A stretch of DNA of 64,000 nucleotides from an uncultured Pelagibacteraceae bacterium (GTDB taxonomy: Bacteria; Pseudomonadota; Alphaproteobacteria; Pelagibacterales; Pelagibacteraceae): NCBI GenBank assembly GCA_902578315.1, contig CACHCL010000001.1, forward strand, positions 186,001-250,000, given 5' to 3'. Numbering within the stretch: the first letter of the stretch is position 1; the number at the start of each line of letters is the position of its first letter. The notes beneath the pieces are model-generated. The model did not search any database. It saw nothing but the letters and a program-made list of their open reading frames with translations, and was not told the DNA's origin. The position numbers and the translations under genes were made by a program. Positions 13,744-22,743 of the stretch are shown in pieces.

Positions 13744-14829
13744 TTATCTTAGTTTTAATGTTGCTAATCCTACTAAAGCAAGAATTATTGCAATAATCCA
13801 AAAACGTATAACAATTGTTGACTCAGCCCAGCCTTTTTTTTCAAAATGATGATGTATAGGTGCCATTTTAAATATTCTTTTGCCTGTCAATTTAAAGGAT
13901 ATGACTTGTATTATTACTGAAACTGTCTCTAAAACAAATAGTCCTCCAATAATTGCAAGTACGATCTCATGTTTTACGATTATAGCTATTGCTGCTAAAG
14001 AACCACCTAAGGAAAGCGAACCTGTGTCTCCCATAAAAATCTTTGCTGGCGGAGCGTTGTACCACAAGAAACCTAAACAAGCCCCAACTATTGAGCCACA
14101 AAAGATCGAAAGTTCGCCCACATCTGGTATATATTGAATTTGAAGATACTCGGAAAAAATCGTATTTCCAACTACGTAGGAGATAAGAGTGAATGAAAGT
14201 GCAACTAGCATGACTGGAACTGTTGCCAAACCATCTAGCCCATCAGTCAAATTAACTGCATTTGAAGCACCAATAATTACAAACAACCCGAAAGGAATAA
14301 AGAATAATCCCAAATTAAAAATTAAGTTTTTAAAGAATGGGAAATACAAATCATATAAATATTCATGATTAGAGAAATTAATAAGAATGTATAAAGCTAA
14401 TGAGCCTATTGTTAATTGGCCTACAAATTTATATCTTGATTTAAGTCCTCTGGAGTTTTTAAATTTAATTTTTAATGTATCATCTATGAATCCCAAGCCT
14501 CCTAAACTTAATGACACAAATATTAGCGTCCAAACATAGATATTGGTCAAATCTGACCAAAGTAGACTACTCGAAATTATTCCTATAATAATAATCACAC
14601 CGCCCATTGTTGGCGTCCCCGTTTTTTTTACTATATGATCAATAGGTCCATCTTGTCTTATTGGTCCTGTAATCATTTTTTCCGAAAATATCCTAATTAA
14701 AGGTGATCCTATTATGAAAACAATTATTAGCGAGGTCATTACAGATAAACCAGTTCTAAATGTTAAATATTTAAAAACATTAAGAAAAGAATATTGATCA
14801 ATTAATGATGTAAAAAAATGAAACAACAT
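13744..14829 (-). CDS. mraY: Phospho-MurNAc-pentapeptide transferase MraY
   Basis: Polytopic enzyme that transfers phospho-MurNAc-pentapeptide to undecaprenyl phosphate, forming lipid I. It has 361 residues and about ten transmembrane segments. Signature stretches are GTPTMGGVIII near residue 72, SLGGLGFIDDTLK with the catalytic Asp pair, NLTDGLDGLA, FMGDTGSLSLGG and the cytoplasmic MAPIHHHFEKKGW with the three His. It abuts murE/F with no gap, the conserved dcw order. Confidence 0.98.
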   Translation of the reverse strand: MLFHFFTSLIDQYSFLNVFKYLTFRTGLSVMTSLIIVFIIGSPLIRIFSEKMITGPIRQDGPIDHIVKKTGTPTMGGVIIIIGIISSSLLWSDLTNIYVWTLIFVSLSLGGLGFIDDTLKIKFKNSRGLKSRYKFVGQLTIGSLALYILINFSNHEYLYDLYFPFFKNLIFNLGLFFIPFGLFVIIGASNAVNLTDGLDGLATVPVMLVALSFTLISYVVGNTIFSEYLQIQYIPDVGELSIFCGSIVGACLGFLWYNAPPAKIFMGDTGSLSLGGSLAAIAIIVKHEIVLAIIGGLFVLETVSVIIQVISFKLTGKRIFKMAPIHHHFEKKGWAESTIVIRFWIIAIILALVGLATLKLR

Positions 14830-17589
14830 TTAATAACCTTTTATCATTTTTTGACTTAAATTATTTAAACCAGTTGCATTAGATCCCTTAATCATAAGAT
14901 AGTCATTGTTGGATATAATGCTATTAAAAGTAAAATCCACATCTTCCTCCAGTTGAAAAATATTTCCTCTCTTATTTTTGTCGATATTCTTATAAGTAAT
15001 GAGAGATTTGTTGCCCTTAATGAACACTTTATCGATATCAGAACTGTTAATAACTTTTGACAAATTTTTATGTAATATATCTGATTTTTTACCTAATTCG
15101 AGCATATCGCCAAGAAGTAAATATTTTTTAAAGTTTCTTTTTTTTATCAATTTAAAATTATCGATTGCAGTTTTTACAGAAAGCGGATTAGCATTATAAC
15201 TTTCATCAATTAAATTAAAATTTTTTCTGTATCTTTTAATATTATGAATTTTCCCTCTTCCATCAGTTGCACTATAATTCTTATAATGATTTTTAATCAT
15301 TTTTAAATCAAGATTAAGCTCTTTTAGAAGAGCTAATGAAGATAAAACGTTGTAAATGTTTATATTTTTAATTTTAATTTTAAAAATTTGACTCCTAATT
15401 TTAATCGTTAATTTAATTTCATCTCCATTTTTTAATTCTGAAATAAGATTTACATCTGATTTTTTTGATCGACCATAAGTTGTTACTTTAAGATTTTTTA
15501 ATTTTGCTTTTTTTTGAAGATAATTAAAGTATTTATCATCACGATTTAAAATAATAGTCCCATTTTTCTGAATATTATTCATAATTTCTCCTTTAGCATC
15601 AGCAATACCCCTTTGATTTTGAAAATTTTCGATGTGAGCTTCACCAATGTTAGTGATAATGCCTATATGTGGTTTGATTAATTTTGTTAGGGTATTTATT
15701 TCTCCAGATTTGTTCATGCCAACCTCGAAAACACCAAAATCGTGTTTAATATGAAGCTGAGATAAACTAAGTGGCACTCCAAAATGATTATTGTATGATT
15801 TAGGGGAACAAAGAGTTTTGCCGAAATTATTTAGCAAATCTTTTATTAAATTTTTTAAAGATGTTTTTCCTGCACTTCCAGTCACAGCGATTATCTTAGC
15901 TGATGTGAAATCTCTTTTTCTACTTGCGTAATAATTTAAAAATTTAATTTCATTTTTAACTTTAATAATTTTTTTTTTTGGCCTACGAATTGCCTGTGAG
16001 GTAATTATGTATTTAGCGCCTTTTCTAATAGCTTTTGATGCAAATTCAGCACCATTGTTGTTTTTTCCTTTAATGGTTAAAAAAAGATTATTTTTCTTAA
16101 TAAATCTTGAGTCAATTGAGATTCCATGAAAACTATTTGTTTTTAATTTCCAATTAAATTCTTGTAAAATTTTTTTGTTTTGAGAGTAATTTTGACTATT
16201 TAAAGACTTTCTCGAATTAAATCTTAAATTCTGAATTATTTTTTTATCCGAAATAGAAAGCGTTCTATTTTTATAGATTTGCTCTGTTTCATGACCTTTT
16301 CCAGAAATCAAAATAATCTCATTGGGACTTGCGTTTTGAATTGCATGTCTTATTGCTTTTTGTCTATTTCCAATATTAAAATGATTTTTATTTTTAATAT
16401 GATTAATTATTTGTTTTCTGATTTTATTTGGATCCTCATTTCTTGGATTATCGTCAGTGACATAAATTTTTTTACAATTTGAGCTAACTATCTTTGCCAT
16501 CAACGGTCTTTTTTTATAATCACGATCTCCACCACATCCAAACACTATTGAAATATTATTTCCATACAATTTCTTCAATGAATTAATAGATTTTATTAAT
16601 GCATCAGGTGTATGAGCAAAATCTACAAAAACTTTTATATTACCAGAAAATTTTTTTATCAACTCAAGCCTTCCTTCAACATCTTTTAATTTTTTTATTG
16701 TACTAAAAATTTTTTTTTCTTTTAGGCCACATATTTGAGCTGCACGAATAGCCATCGAAAGATTTTTTAATTGGAAAGGGCTAAATTTATATTTGTATTT
16801 TTTTTCCAACTTTTTAAATAAAAAACTAATATCAAATAAATGTAATTTTCTTATCTTTGAAATTTTTTTTAAAATCGGATATTCTTTTAATGAATTATCT
16901 GAAATTACTTTTTTATTCTTTGATATAATTTTATTGAATAATAATAGTTTAGCATTTAAGTAAGATTTCATCGTATTATGGTAATCTAAGTGGTCTTGGC
17001 TAAAATTTGTAAAAATAGCAGCTTTAAAATTTAAATGATCTAACCTTTTCTGAACTAATCCATGACTTGATGCTTCTATAATAACATTATCTATTTTATT
17101 TTTTTTTAATTTTTTCAAATTTTTGTGAATTGAAATGGTATCTGGGGTAGTTAAGTTAGATTTAATTTTTTTTCCTTTATATTTTATGCCCAGAGTTCCA
17201 ATCGAAGCAACTGGAACTTTATTAATATTTAAAATTTGGTAAAAGAGATCCGCAACTGAAGTCTTACCGTTGGTTCCTGTTACGGCTATTATATTTTTTG
17301 GCTTTAACCTATAAAACTTTGACGCAATTTCACTCAATAAATATCTTATGTTAGAACTTTTGATTACTGTAATCTTGCTATTTGTGTATTTACACTGTTT
17401 TGAACATACAATTACTTGCGCGCCTTTTTTTACAGCTTTATTTATAAATTTTTCACCGTTTGATCTGTTGCCTTTAATTGCAAAAAAAATATAGCCTTTC
17501 TTAATATCTTTGCTATTTATTGAAAGACCAGTCACTTTAATATTTTTTCTTTTGATATAATAATTATTTATTAATTTTTTCAGCAACAT
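14830..17589 (-). CDS. murE-murF: MurE-MurF fusion ligase
   Basis: One 919-residue polypeptide carries two consecutive cytoplasmic Mur ligases. Residues 1 to about 455 are MurE: ATP loop GTNGKTS at 105-111, GRLELIK near 307 and DDNPRNEDP at 379-387; the DNPR motif predicts meso-diaminopimelate as substrate. Residues from about 475 to 919 are MurF, which adds D-Ala-D-Ala: SIDSRFIKKNNLF near 491, ATP loop GSAGKTS at 571-577 and DESYNANP. The linker (about 456-475) is Asn/Ser-rich. There is no internal stop or obvious internal restart, so the fusion is seen directly. MurE-MurF fusions are known in other bacteria such as Bordetella. It overlaps ftsI by 26 bases. Confidence 0.96.
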   Translation of the reverse strand: MLLKKLINNYYIKRKNIKVTGLSINSKDIKKGYIFFAIKGNRSNGEKFINKAVKKGAQVIVCSKQCKYTNSKITVIKSSNIRYLLSEIASKFYRLKPKNIIAVTGTNGKTSVADLFYQILNINKVPVASIGTLGIKYKGKKIKSNLTTPDTISIHKNLKKLKKNKIDNVIIEASSHGLVQKRLDHLNFKAAIFTNFSQDHLDYHNTMKSYLNAKLLLFNKIISKNKKVISDNSLKEYPILKKISKIRKLHLFDISFLFKKLEKKYKYKFSPFQLKNLSMAIRAAQICGLKEKKIFSTIKKLKDVEGRLELIKKFSGNIKVFVDFAHTPDALIKSINSLKKLYGNNISIVFGCGGDRDYKKRPLMAKIVSSNCKKIYVTDDNPRNEDPNKIRKQIINHIKNKNHFNIGNRQKAIRHAIQNASPNEIILISGKGHETEQIYKNRTLSISDKKIIQNLRFNSRKSLNSQNYSQNKKILQEFNWKLKTNSFHGISIDSRFIKKNNLFLTIKGKNNNGAEFASKAIRKGAKYIITSQAIRRPKKKIIKVKNEIKFLNYYASRKRDFTSAKIIAVTGSAGKTSLKNLIKDLLNNFGKTLCSPKSYNNHFGVPLSLSQLHIKHDFGVFEVGMNKSGEINTLTKLIKPHIGIITNIGEAHIENFQNQRGIADAKGEIMNNIQKNGTIILNRDDKYFNYLQKKAKLKNLKVTTYGRSKKSDVNLISELKNGDEIKLTIKIRSQIFKIKIKNINIYNVLSSLALLKELNLDLKMIKNHYKNYSATDGRGKIHNIKRYRKNFNLIDESYNANPLSVKTAIDNFKLIKKRNFKKYLLLGDMLELGKKSDILHKNLSKVINSSDIDKVFIKGNKSLITYKNIDKNKRGNIFQLEEDVDFTFNSIISNNDYLMIKGSNATGLNNLSQKMIKGY

Positions 17590-19300
17590 AATAATCGTTA
17601 AAATCTTTGTTTTTTATGGCTAAAATTGGTCCAATTTTTTTTATTATTTTGCCAGCTATATAAACTGAGTTCCATCCAGCTTCATTTCTATTAGCTTTTA
17701 TTTTTATTCCCCTATAATTGTAAATTAGGTCTTCGGCTACCTGTGGATTCTCTAGCATAACCAATAAAGCATATTTGGGTTTCTGAGAGGGGAAAATTGA
17801 GATAAAAGTATTCAAATTTTCTTTTTTATTAAAATAATTTTGTGACGTACCAGTTTTTCCTCCAACGTAATAACCATTTATATTTGCTAGACTGGCTGTA
17901 CCTTTATCATCTGTTACTACTTTTCTTAAAATTTTATTTAAATTTTTACTTGTTTTTTTTTTGATTATTTGATCGCGCTCATTTTCATTATAACTTTTTT
18001 CAATTAAGCTAGGTTTTATAATTTTTCCACCATTAACTAATGAAGCATAAACAGTTGTTGCTTGAAGTGGAGTTGTAGTTATACCGTGTCCAAAAGAAAC
18101 AGTCTCTAGTTTGCACTTATTCCATTTAAAATCAATCGGTTTGCCAACTTCTTCTAATTGTAAATCAGGAACATTAAGTAGTTTAGTTTTATCTATAAAT
18201 TCTTGAAATTTTTTTTTACCAATTTTTTGAGCTATCATTAATGTGCCTACATTTGATGACCTAATAAGGATATCCTCAACTTTCAAGTTTTTAGGAAATT
18301 CTTTTATATCAGAAATTTCATGACTAGAGCACCTAACAGTTCGAGGAATATTTTTGATAACAGTTTGTGGTTTAACAATCTCACTATCAAGAGCTAAAGC
18401 GATAGTAAAAGTTTTAAATATAGAACCAAGTTCGTAAACACCTTTTGTGATTTTATTTATGTATTTTTTATCACTAAGATCTGCTCTTAAATTAATATCA
18501 AAATTTGGCAGAGATACTAAAGATAAAATTTCTCCATTCTCTACATTCATAAGCAAAGCACCTCCGCCAGTAGCTTTGAATATTTCAAGTGCTTGATTAA
18601 GTTCTTTATCTATAAGATATTGTATATTGGTATCTAAAGTTAATTTAAGAGGCTTGTTCTTTAATTTTTCATTTTTTAACTCTTTATCAAAATATTTTTC
18701 TATACCGGAAACACCATAATTGTCATAATCAACTTGCCCAATAATATGACTATATAAATTAGCGTGAGTATAAATTCTTGATTGAAATGGCTCAAATACA
18801 ATACCTTTTTCTCCTAATTTCCAGAGTTTTTCTTTTTCAATTTGGTTGATACGTTTTTTTAGATAAAAATATTTCCCCTCCGTAATATTTTTTTCAATTT
18901 TTTCAATTGATAATTTGGGAAAATTTAATTTAAGTTTTAAGATAAAATTATCTTTATTAGTAATATTTTTAGGAATAATAGCAGCGTGAAAAAATTTTAC
19001 ATTTCTCGAGATCAATTCTCCATTTCTATCAACAATATCTCTTCTCTCAAGGTTATACTGATTAAGAGACTTTGCATTATTGAAAATCTCAAATTTGTTC
19101 ATTGAGACATGAATAATTCGAATGCTAAAAATAAAAATTAATGAAAAAAATAAAAAAAACAATAAATAAATTCGATCTTGAGTTAGAAATTTTTTTTTAA
19201 AAATTTTATTGTTGGTCTCTAAATAATCCTCAAAATAAAAACTAGTTTGATTTTTGTTTAAATTTTTTTTTTTTTTACTTTTTTTAAAATTATCTCTCAT
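17564..19300 (-). CDS. ftsI: Septal peptidoglycan transpeptidase FtsI (PBP3)
   Basis: Class B penicillin-binding protein that cross-links septal peptidoglycan with FtsW. The ATG at 19300 gives 578 residues and overlaps ftsL by 11 bases; an upstream TTG at 19339 would add 13 residues and is less likely. A basic cytoplasmic tail, one transmembrane segment (about residues 42-62), a pedestal domain and the transpeptidase domain follow. Active-site motifs are GSIFKTF (SxxK), RSSNVG (SxN) and GGKTGTSQN (KTG). The basic tail is encoded over a run of 14 A on the coding strand (plus-strand T at 19263-19276), the longest homopolymer I noted. Confidence 0.96.
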   Translation of the reverse strand: MRDNFKKSKKKKNLNKNQTSFYFEDYLETNNKIFKKKFLTQDRIYLLFFLFFSLIFIFSIRIIHVSMNKFEIFNNAKSLNQYNLERRDIVDRNGELISRNVKFFHAAIIPKNITNKDNFILKLKLNFPKLSIEKIEKNITEGKYFYLKKRINQIEKEKLWKLGEKGIVFEPFQSRIYTHANLYSHIIGQVDYDNYGVSGIEKYFDKELKNEKLKNKPLKLTLDTNIQYLIDKELNQALEIFKATGGGALLMNVENGEILSLVSLPNFDINLRADLSDKKYINKITKGVYELGSIFKTFTIALALDSEIVKPQTVIKNIPRTVRCSSHEISDIKEFPKNLKVEDILIRSSNVGTLMIAQKIGKKKFQEFIDKTKLLNVPDLQLEEVGKPIDFKWNKCKLETVSFGHGITTTPLQATTVYASLVNGGKIIKPSLIEKSYNENERDQIIKKKTSKNLNKILRKVVTDDKGTASLANINGYYVGGKTGTSQNYFNKKENLNTFISIFPSQKPKYALLVMLENPQVAEDLIYNYRGIKIKANRNEAGWNSVYIAGKIIKKIGPILAIKNKDFNDYYVAEKINK

Positions 19301-19601
19301 GATTAACATATTTGTTTTTAAGTTCATTGAATGTCTCAAAATTCAAAAATATTTTTGACTGGTCCATTGGGACATACTTTATATGATCAACATATTCTAC
19401 CTTTTGCTCTAATATTATTGGTGATGAAAGGTAAAAAAAATCTAGCTGGGACTCCTTTAAATTTTCTTCATGGAAATAAATTATTTTACTTAAATCATAA
19501 ATTTTTTTTTCAAGGTTTCTTGTTTGATTTTTAATCAAAGAAGTTCCTACTAAAAAAATTGTAAAAATTGTGATTGAAGTAAATATTTTAAATTTAAACA
19601 T
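19290..19601 (-). CDS. ftsL: Probable FtsL, small bitopic division protein
   Basis: A 103-residue protein with a short basic N-terminus, one transmembrane segment (about residues 6-23) and a charged helical region (NLEKKIYDLSKIIYFHEENLKE split over two turns) compatible with a short coiled coil, then a tail. Sequence similarity to FtsL is not visible by eye, which is normal for this family; identification rests on size, topology and position between rsmH and ftsI, with overlaps of 8 and 11 bases. FtsL would link the division scaffold to FtsW/FtsI through the FtsQ-FtsL-FtsB complex. Confidence 0.78.
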   Translation of the reverse strand: MFKFKIFTSITIFTIFLVGTSLIKNQTRNLEKKIYDLSKIIYFHEENLKESQLDFFYLSSPIILEQKVEYVDHIKYVPMDQSKIFLNFETFNELKNKYVNHER

Positions 19602-20607
19602 GTAAGTTCTCTATATCTAAATATTTATTGAATTTTTTTAAAAAATTTTCTGGATAAAAAAAATTATTTTTACTTCTTATGGCAAATCTCAATTTTGCAG
19701 ATCTAGAAGGACTATTTTTTTTTATTTCACAAACTGTGGGTTTTATAACTTTATTAGTATATTTCTCAAATAACATAAAGTTTTCATTATTTTCTTCAGG
19801 CAAATATCTAGATGGTTTTGATCTATTTTGAGAAAAATTATTAAAAAAATATTTTACAATTTTATCCTCTATCGAATGAAAACTGACAATCAAGATTTTT
19901 CCTCCAGGTTTCAATATTTTGGTTGCTTTAATAATTCCATTGATAAGTTCGGTAATTTCCTTATTTACAAATATTCTTAAAGCTTGAAAAGTTTTAGTGC
20001 TGGGATTGATTTTCGTATGAAAATTTTTTTTTTTACTCTTCTCTATTATTGCAACTAACTGATCAACTCTTGTAATTCTTTTTTCAGATCTAGCCCTCAC
20101 AATATTTTTTGCTATTTTAGAAGCTTCTTTTTCTTCTCCTAAAATTTTTATGATAAGTTTTAATTGTTTTTCGTTTAAATTATTAATTACTTGTTGTGCA
20201 GAAATATCTGTTAAGCCCATTGACATGTCGAGGTTATCTTTTGATTTGAATGAAAAACCTCTTTTAAAATCTTTTAGTTGAATTGATGAAAGACCTAAAT
20301 CAAAAATGATTGTATCTACCTGATCATTATTTAAAATTTTGTCTATTTGACTAAACCTTAGTTGATAAAATTTAAATCTATTTTTAAATCTTTTTTTAAG
20401 TTTTTTTGCTATTGATAAAACTGTGGCATCCCTATCAAAGCCAATTACTCTAGTATTTGGAAATTTTAATATTTCTCTAGTATAACCTCCGCCGCCAAAG
20501 GTACAATCTACAAAAAAACCTCCTTTTGAAGGGGAACTAATATCAATAATTTCGCTCAACATCACCGGAAAATGAGAAAATTCCAATGATGTTGTTTGAT
20601 TTTTCAT
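19594..20607 (-). CDS. rsmH: 16S rRNA (cytosine1402-N4)-methyltransferase RsmH (MraW)
   Basis: SAM-dependent methyltransferase that modifies C1402 in the ribosomal P site. It has 337 residues. HFPVMLSEI at the N-terminus, the SAM loop DCTFGGGGYTREIL, IIFDLGLSSIQL and SFHSIEDKIVKYFF near residue 240 are family signatures. Normally it follows mraZ directly; here ftsZ is inserted between the two, 18 bases upstream of the rsmH start. It overlaps ftsL by 8 bases. Confidence 0.97.
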   Translation of the reverse strand: MKNQTTSLEFSHFPVMLSEIIDISSPSKGGFFVDCTFGGGGYTREILKFPNTRVIGFDRDATVLSIAKKLKKRFKNRFKFYQLRFSQIDKILNNDQVDTIIFDLGLSSIQLKDFKRGFSFKSKDNLDMSMGLTDISAQQVINNLNEKQLKLIIKILGEEKEASKIAKNIVRARSEKRITRVDQLVAIIEKSKKKNFHTKINPSTKTFQALRIFVNKEITELINGIIKATKILKPGGKILIVSFHSIEDKIVKYFFNNFSQNRSKPSRYLPEENNENFMLFEKYTNKVIKPTVCEIKKNSPSRSAKLRFAIRSKNNFFYPENFLKKFNKYLDIENLHV

Positions 20608-20625
20608 TAATTTTTATTGTGATCA

Positions 20626-22134
20626 TTAAAACTTTTGTCTTCTTAAAAAAGCTGGGATTTCAAAATCCTCGTCTTCATTATTTTCTTGATCAAAAAGTTG
20701 ATCGGAAACATTGTCTTCTTTAATTTCATTTATTTGAGAATCTTCATAGTTTTGCTCGTCTGAAAAAAGTTTAGGGGTATATTCTTCTTGAATTCTATCA
20801 TTTTTAATTAGATTATTTGTTTCATCTTTCATGTCTGTGCTTACTGATTCTACATTTTTTTCCATATAAGATGCACTTTCAATAGATACTCCTGTAGGGA
20901 TTTCTTGAGAACTTTCTATAAAAGTTTTTGTTTCTTCTGCAATTTTATTTTCTTCCTCGCTTTCAAAGCTATCCATAACTGCATTTTGTTCATCATTGTT
21001 TTTGATTTCGTAATTTTCATCGAGTTTTAATGCTGTTGCTCCATCAATTGAACTAACAACATTCTGCTCTAAGTTAGTTTTAGAAAACAAGTTATCAGAA
21101 AAGTTAGTGCTTTTACCGTTAGATCCACCAACCACATTTAGTACTGGTCTTGGATCTGGATAAACTGAAGATCCATTTAAAGATGTGGCTACGATTGAAA
21201 CTCTAATTTTACCATTCATGTTTTCATCTTTAATGGCACCAAATATTAATTCTGCTTCAGGATCGACCTCCGCTCGAATCTTGTTCACTGCAGCATCTAC
21301 CTCGAAAAGTTTGATATCGCTTCCACCAGTAATATTTACCAATAAACCTTTGGCACCTTGCAAAGTATATTCATCAATTAGGGGGTTGTTTAAAGCTAAC
21401 TCGGTAGCAGCCATTGCCCTATTTTCTCCCTCTGCCTCTCCAGTACCCATCATTGCTTTGCCGCTTGAGCTCATAACAGTTTCAACATCCGCAAAATCTA
21501 AATTAATCATTCCAGGTCTTACCATTAAATCTGTAATACTTTGTACGCCATGCTTTAGTACATCATTCGACAAACTAAAAGACTCTTCAAAACCAGTTGT
21601 CTCATTAGCAATTTTAAAAAGGTTTTGATTTGGTACGACTATGGTAGTGTCAAGGTGCCTTTTTAATTCCTCTAATCCAGCCGTTGCCCTTCTCATTCTC
21701 TTAGGACCTTCATAAGAAAAAGGTAAAGTTGTAACTCCTACTGTTAAAATATTCATTTCTCTTGCAGCTTTTGCAATTACATGTGAAGCCCCAGTTCCAG
21801 TACCACCTCCCATACCAGATGCAATAAACACCATGTTGCTTCCTTGAATGAAATTTACTATTTCGTTAATTGACTCATCGGCTGCGGCTTGTCCTATGTC
21901 ATGTTTTGCACCAGCACCGAGTCCTTTTGTTAAATTCATACCTATCTGAATTTTTGCATCTGCTTTGCTCATTTTTAAATCTTGAGCATCAGTGTTCACT
22001 GCAACAAACTCTACTCCTTGCATCCCTGCCTCAATCATTGCATTAATTGCATTTCCTCCAGCTCCGCCAACGCCTATTACTAAAATTCTAGGTTTTAATT
22101 CTCTCAACTCACCTCCACCGACATTTATACTCAT
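20626..22134 (-). CDS. ftsZ: Cell division GTPase FtsZ
   Basis: Tubulin-like GTPase that forms the division ring. It has 502 residues: a GTPase core (GVGGAGGNAI at 21-30, GGGTGTG at 109-115, T7-loop region NLDFADVE), a long acidic, disordered linker (about residues 335-485) and the conserved C-terminal peptide FEIPAFLRR, which binds FtsA and other partners. A strong ribosome-binding site (AAAGGGGAG) lies about 6 bases before the ATG, the best in the cluster, fitting the high amounts FtsZ needs. Its position directly after mraZ is unusual; in most alphaproteobacteria it follows ftsA. The terminal peptide is intact although its usual partner FtsA is degenerate here. Confidence 0.98.
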   Translation of the reverse strand: MSINVGGGELRELKPRILVIGVGGAGGNAINAMIEAGMQGVEFVAVNTDAQDLKMSKADAKIQIGMNLTKGLGAGAKHDIGQAAADESINEIVNFIQGSNMVFIASGMGGGTGTGASHVIAKAAREMNILTVGVTTLPFSYEGPKRMRRATAGLEELKRHLDTTIVVPNQNLFKIANETTGFEESFSLSNDVLKHGVQSITDLMVRPGMINLDFADVETVMSSSGKAMMGTGEAEGENRAMAATELALNNPLIDEYTLQGAKGLLVNITGGSDIKLFEVDAAVNKIRAEVDPEAELIFGAIKDENMNGKIRVSIVATSLNGSSVYPDPRPVLNVVGGSNGKSTNFSDNLFSKTNLEQNVVSSIDGATALKLDENYEIKNNDEQNAVMDSFESEEENKIAEETKTFIESSQEIPTGVSIESASYMEKNVESVSTDMKDETNNLIKNDRIQEEYTPKLFSDEQNYEDSQINEIKEDNVSDQLFDQENNEDEDFEIPAFLRRQKF

Positions 22135-22148
22135 GACATCTCCCCTTT

Positions 22149-22595
22149 CTATTTATTTTCCCACTTTAAGTTAGATCTATTTTGAAAAGCTTTTTTTCTA
22201 GCAAAAGCTTTGAATTTATCAAAATTTTTTGGTTCCCATATTTGAAATGTTTTGCCTTGACCGACGAATAAAATACTATTTTTTATTTTAGCATGTTTAA
22301 GTAATTTTTCTGGAATAGACACTCGTCCCTCGGTATCGAATTGCAAATTTTCACTTTCTGATAGAACCGATGTCGCAAAAAAATCTCTCTTTTCTTCAAA
22401 CGGGTTTAAAGAGTCGATTGTATTAGAGATTTTTTCAATTCTATCTTGAGAACATGCCTCTAAAGCTTCATGATTAAATGATGGATAACAGATAAAGCCA
22501 TTGTAACCTGCAGAATTTAAGTGTGATCTAAAAGTAGCTGGCACAGAAACCCGTCCTTTCTTGTCTATTTTGTTTTCGTAACTTGATAAAAACAT
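22149..22595 (-). CDS. mraZ: Transcriptional regulator MraZ
   Basis: Ring-forming DNA-binding protein of the AbrB-like fold that controls the dcw cluster, first gene of that cluster here. It has 148 residues with two SpoVT/AbrB-like halves: YENKIDKKGRVSVPATFR near residue 6 and LQFDTEGRVSIPEKLL near residue 83; the DxxGRxxxP pattern occurs in both. It is known in Escherichia coli to repress its own promoter by binding spaced TGGGN repeats; three such repeats lie 52-76 bases upstream of this start. ftsZ begins 14 bases after its stop, so ftsZ is probably under direct MraZ control. Confidence 0.97.
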   Translation of the reverse strand: MFLSSYENKIDKKGRVSVPATFRSHLNSAGYNGFICYPSFNHEALEACSQDRIEKISNTIDSLNPFEEKRDFFATSVLSESENLQFDTEGRVSIPEKLLKHAKIKNSILFVGQGKTFQIWEPKNFDKFKAFARKKAFQNRSNLKWENK

Positions 22596-22646
22596 AGTTT
22601 TTTAAAAACCTTATTTTAAAATTTATTTTCAAATCACCCTCCATTA

Positions 22647-22671
22647 TGGGATTATTTGGGATAGTATGGGT
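22647..22671 (+). promoter_or_regulatory. Three TGGGN boxes, probable MraZ operator
   Basis: Three TGGGN repeats occur at 22647-22651, 22657-22661 and 22667-22671 on the plus strand, exactly 10 bases apart with 5-base spacers. This matches the MraZ recognition motif reported in E. coli. They sit between the mraZ start and the candidate -35 box and embrace the candidate -10. The boxes read TGGG on the strand opposite to the gene; whether this orientation matches known operators should be checked. Function is inferred. Confidence 0.8.
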
Positions 22672-22688
22672 TTTTTGAAAATAGTCAA
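22661..22688 (-). promoter_or_regulatory. Candidate sigma-70 promoter of mraZ-ftsZ cluster
   Basis: On the minus strand TTGACT (22688-22683) is followed after 16 bases by TACTAT (22666-22661). A start near 22654 would leave a leader of about 60 bases before mraZ. The -10 lies between the second and third TGGGN boxes, so bound MraZ would block polymerase. No other promoter this good was seen in the following 20 kb, where genes overlap continuously. Confidence 0.55.
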
Positions 22689-22743
22689 CAAGATTGTATT
22701 TTGGTCTTGGTACAAAAGTAGAACGATTAAAAGCTAATGTTTA

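Noticed and set aside
13880-14137. Plus-strand frame opposite mraY
   Set aside because: Antisense to catalytic mraY segments; no independent support.
21185-21628. Long plus-strand open frame opposite ftsZ
   Set aside because: It lies wholly antisense to the highly conserved GTPase core, shows no family motif and has no ribosome site; it is a mirror of codon use in ftsZ.
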